NCBI GenBank assembly: GCA_944389115.1
Contig: CALXLE010000144.1
Span: 1-33,524, forward strand
Origin: an uncultured Spirochaetaceae bacterium
Lineage (GTDB): Bacteria > Spirochaetota > Spirochaetia > Sphaerochaetales > Sphaerochaetaceae
DNA length: 33,524 nucleotides
Reading direction: 5' to 3'
Within the stretch, counting starts at the first letter, position 1. Every line of letters begins with the position of its first letter. Position numbers and translations under genes: made by a program. Below the pieces are notes generated by a model, which was not told the origin of the DNA, ran no database searches, and worked only from the letters and a program-made list of their open reading frames with translations. Below, in pieces: positions 32,656 through 33,524 of the stretch.

Positions 32656-33524
32656 ATGGGACGGATGACTGAAACGGAATTCCGGGAGTATTCGCTCTCT
32701 GGAAATCTTTATCGCCTTGTAATCCAGGTAGGGACACCTCTGGCTGTCTTTGCCCTGTTCAACTGTCTCTTTTCCCTCCTCGATACGATGATGGCAAGCC
32801 ATCTGGGCACGATCGATGTATCAGCAGTAGCCTATCTCAACCAGCTGAGGATGATCCTGAATGCAATAGGCTCAGGACTAATCACCGGATCGATGATCCT
32901 TATAAACAGGGCATATGGTGCAGGGGATAATGGAAAGGTAAGCATACTGATGAATACGCTTATCAGACTGCTTATGGCTCTCTCGGTTCTCTTCATCCTG
33001 ATGATACCATTTGTCCCCGATATCCTCAGAGCAATAAGCACACCAGAGGAATTCATAAAGGAAGGCGCCCTGTATTTCAGAATCCTGCTTATCGCATCTG
33101 CTCTGAACTTCATCAATCTTGTCTACATAAATATAGAGAAGACCCGTGGACGCACCGGTGTAATCATGGTCATCAATATAGCCTCCATGATCGTAAAGCT
33201 TGGCCTATCTGCATTCTTCATCTATGCCCTTGATAAAGGCATAACGTTCATAGCACTTGCAACCCTGATCACCTATGCGCTCTTCGCAACATATTCACTT
33301 ACGCACATCTTCGATAAATCGAGCATTTTCTACGTGAATCCCAGACTTATCTTCAAAGGAAAGAAGGAATACACAAAATCGCTCATAGGAATCTCATATC
33401 CGGTTGCCATAGAAGACTCGACATTCTCTCTGGGGAAGGTGGTCGTAAGCTCGTTGGCCGCATCATATGGTGCCGAGATGATAGGAGCGCTGGGGATATC
33501 AAACAATATGTGCGGGATAGCATC
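32656..33524 (+). CDS. MATE-family efflux transporter, 3' end beyond window
   Basis: An open frame runs from an ATG to the window end, about 289 residues, and is truncated there. It begins MGRMTETEFREYSLSGNLY, then hydrophobic helices with TPLAVFALFNCLFSLLDTMMASHLG, VSILMNTLIRLLMALSVLF and the half-repeat ISYPVAIEDSTFSLGKVVVSS. This is MATE architecture. AAGGAA lies six bases before the chosen ATG; another ATG directly before it is also possible. It is transcribed away from the other MATE gene, with a shared regulatory region. Confidence 0.75.
   Translation, partial: MGRMTETEFREYSLSGNLYRLVIQVGTPLAVFALFNCLFSLLDTMMASHLGTIDVSAVAYLNQLRMILNAIGSGLITGSMILINRAYGAGDNGKVSILMNTLIRLLMALSVLFILMIPFVPDILRAISTPEEFIKEGALYFRILLIASALNFINLVYINIEKTRGRTGVIMVINIASMIVKLGLSAFFIYALDKGITFIALATLITYALFATYSLTHIFDKSSIFYVNPRLIFKGKKEYTKSLIGISYPVAIEDSTFSLGKVVVSSLAASYGAEMIGALGISNNMCGIA

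Noticed and set aside
1..33524. CRISPR array, rRNA genes or prophage structural genes
   Set aside because: No regularly spaced repeats with spacers, no rRNA-like sequence and no phage structural proteins are seen in the window.

Overview
The window is one contig piece of a mid-GC bacterial chromosome. Fermentation (bifunctional AdhE), orphan solute-binding and NusG-II/Gx genes, a DUF1538/PII pair and a diacylglycerol-type glycosyltransferase suggest an anaerobic, fermentative bacterium. A spirochaete of the Sphaerochaeta type would fit, but this is inferred from gene content only and is not proven by any marker gene here.

Layout. 1-8.8 kb is ordinary chromosome: a DUF1538 membrane protein translationally coupled to a tandem PII protein; a glycosyltransferase coupled to a DUF3089 hydrolase; an HD protein; a zinc-ribbon membrane protein; an MFS/SGNH-hydrolase pair; a GNAT acetyltransferase; and a carbon-nitrogen hydrolase. 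8.9-12.5 kb is an AT-richer accessory stretch: a Fic protein, a frameshifted DUF1016 (YhcG-type) nuclease with a frameshifted HTH regulator behind it, and a DUF3800 gene with a small downstream partner. The DUF3800 gene is preceded by a promoter and a compact structured leader that contains a terminator hairpin. 12525-14309 is a complete insertion sequence with perfect 23-bp terminal inverted repeats and no visible target duplication.

14392-17449 is the most unusual part. An intact tRNA-Val(GAC) gene lies at the right end and an exact 44-bp copy of its 3' part lies 3 kb away in the same orientation. Just inside each end is a paired TTAGTGCCCA-like direct repeat, the arrangement expected of arm-type sites of a tyrosine recombinase attP. 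The original tRNA terminator is stranded beyond the left copy, and the right end of the insert supplies a replacement terminator. The 3-kb insert carries only an orphan ABC solute-binding protein and an iron-sulfur flavoprotein, with no integrase.

17.5-33.5 kb returns to chromosomal functions: a phosphate transporter and its DUF47 partner behind an 11-bp-period repeat array resembling PhoP/PhoB boxes; three MATE transporters (the last cut by the window end); a copper operon (CopA and CsoR) with a CsoR-type operator inside its promoter; a degenerate Nudix-like protein; a YfcE-type phosphodiesterase; an OmpR-type two-component system; NusG-II plus Gx transporter; and AdhE with its own promoter and terminator.

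Several genes have a -10 hexamer only 6-7 nt before the start codon and no usable Shine-Dalgarno sequence, so leaderless transcripts may be common here. Others have strong GGAGG sites at normal spacing.
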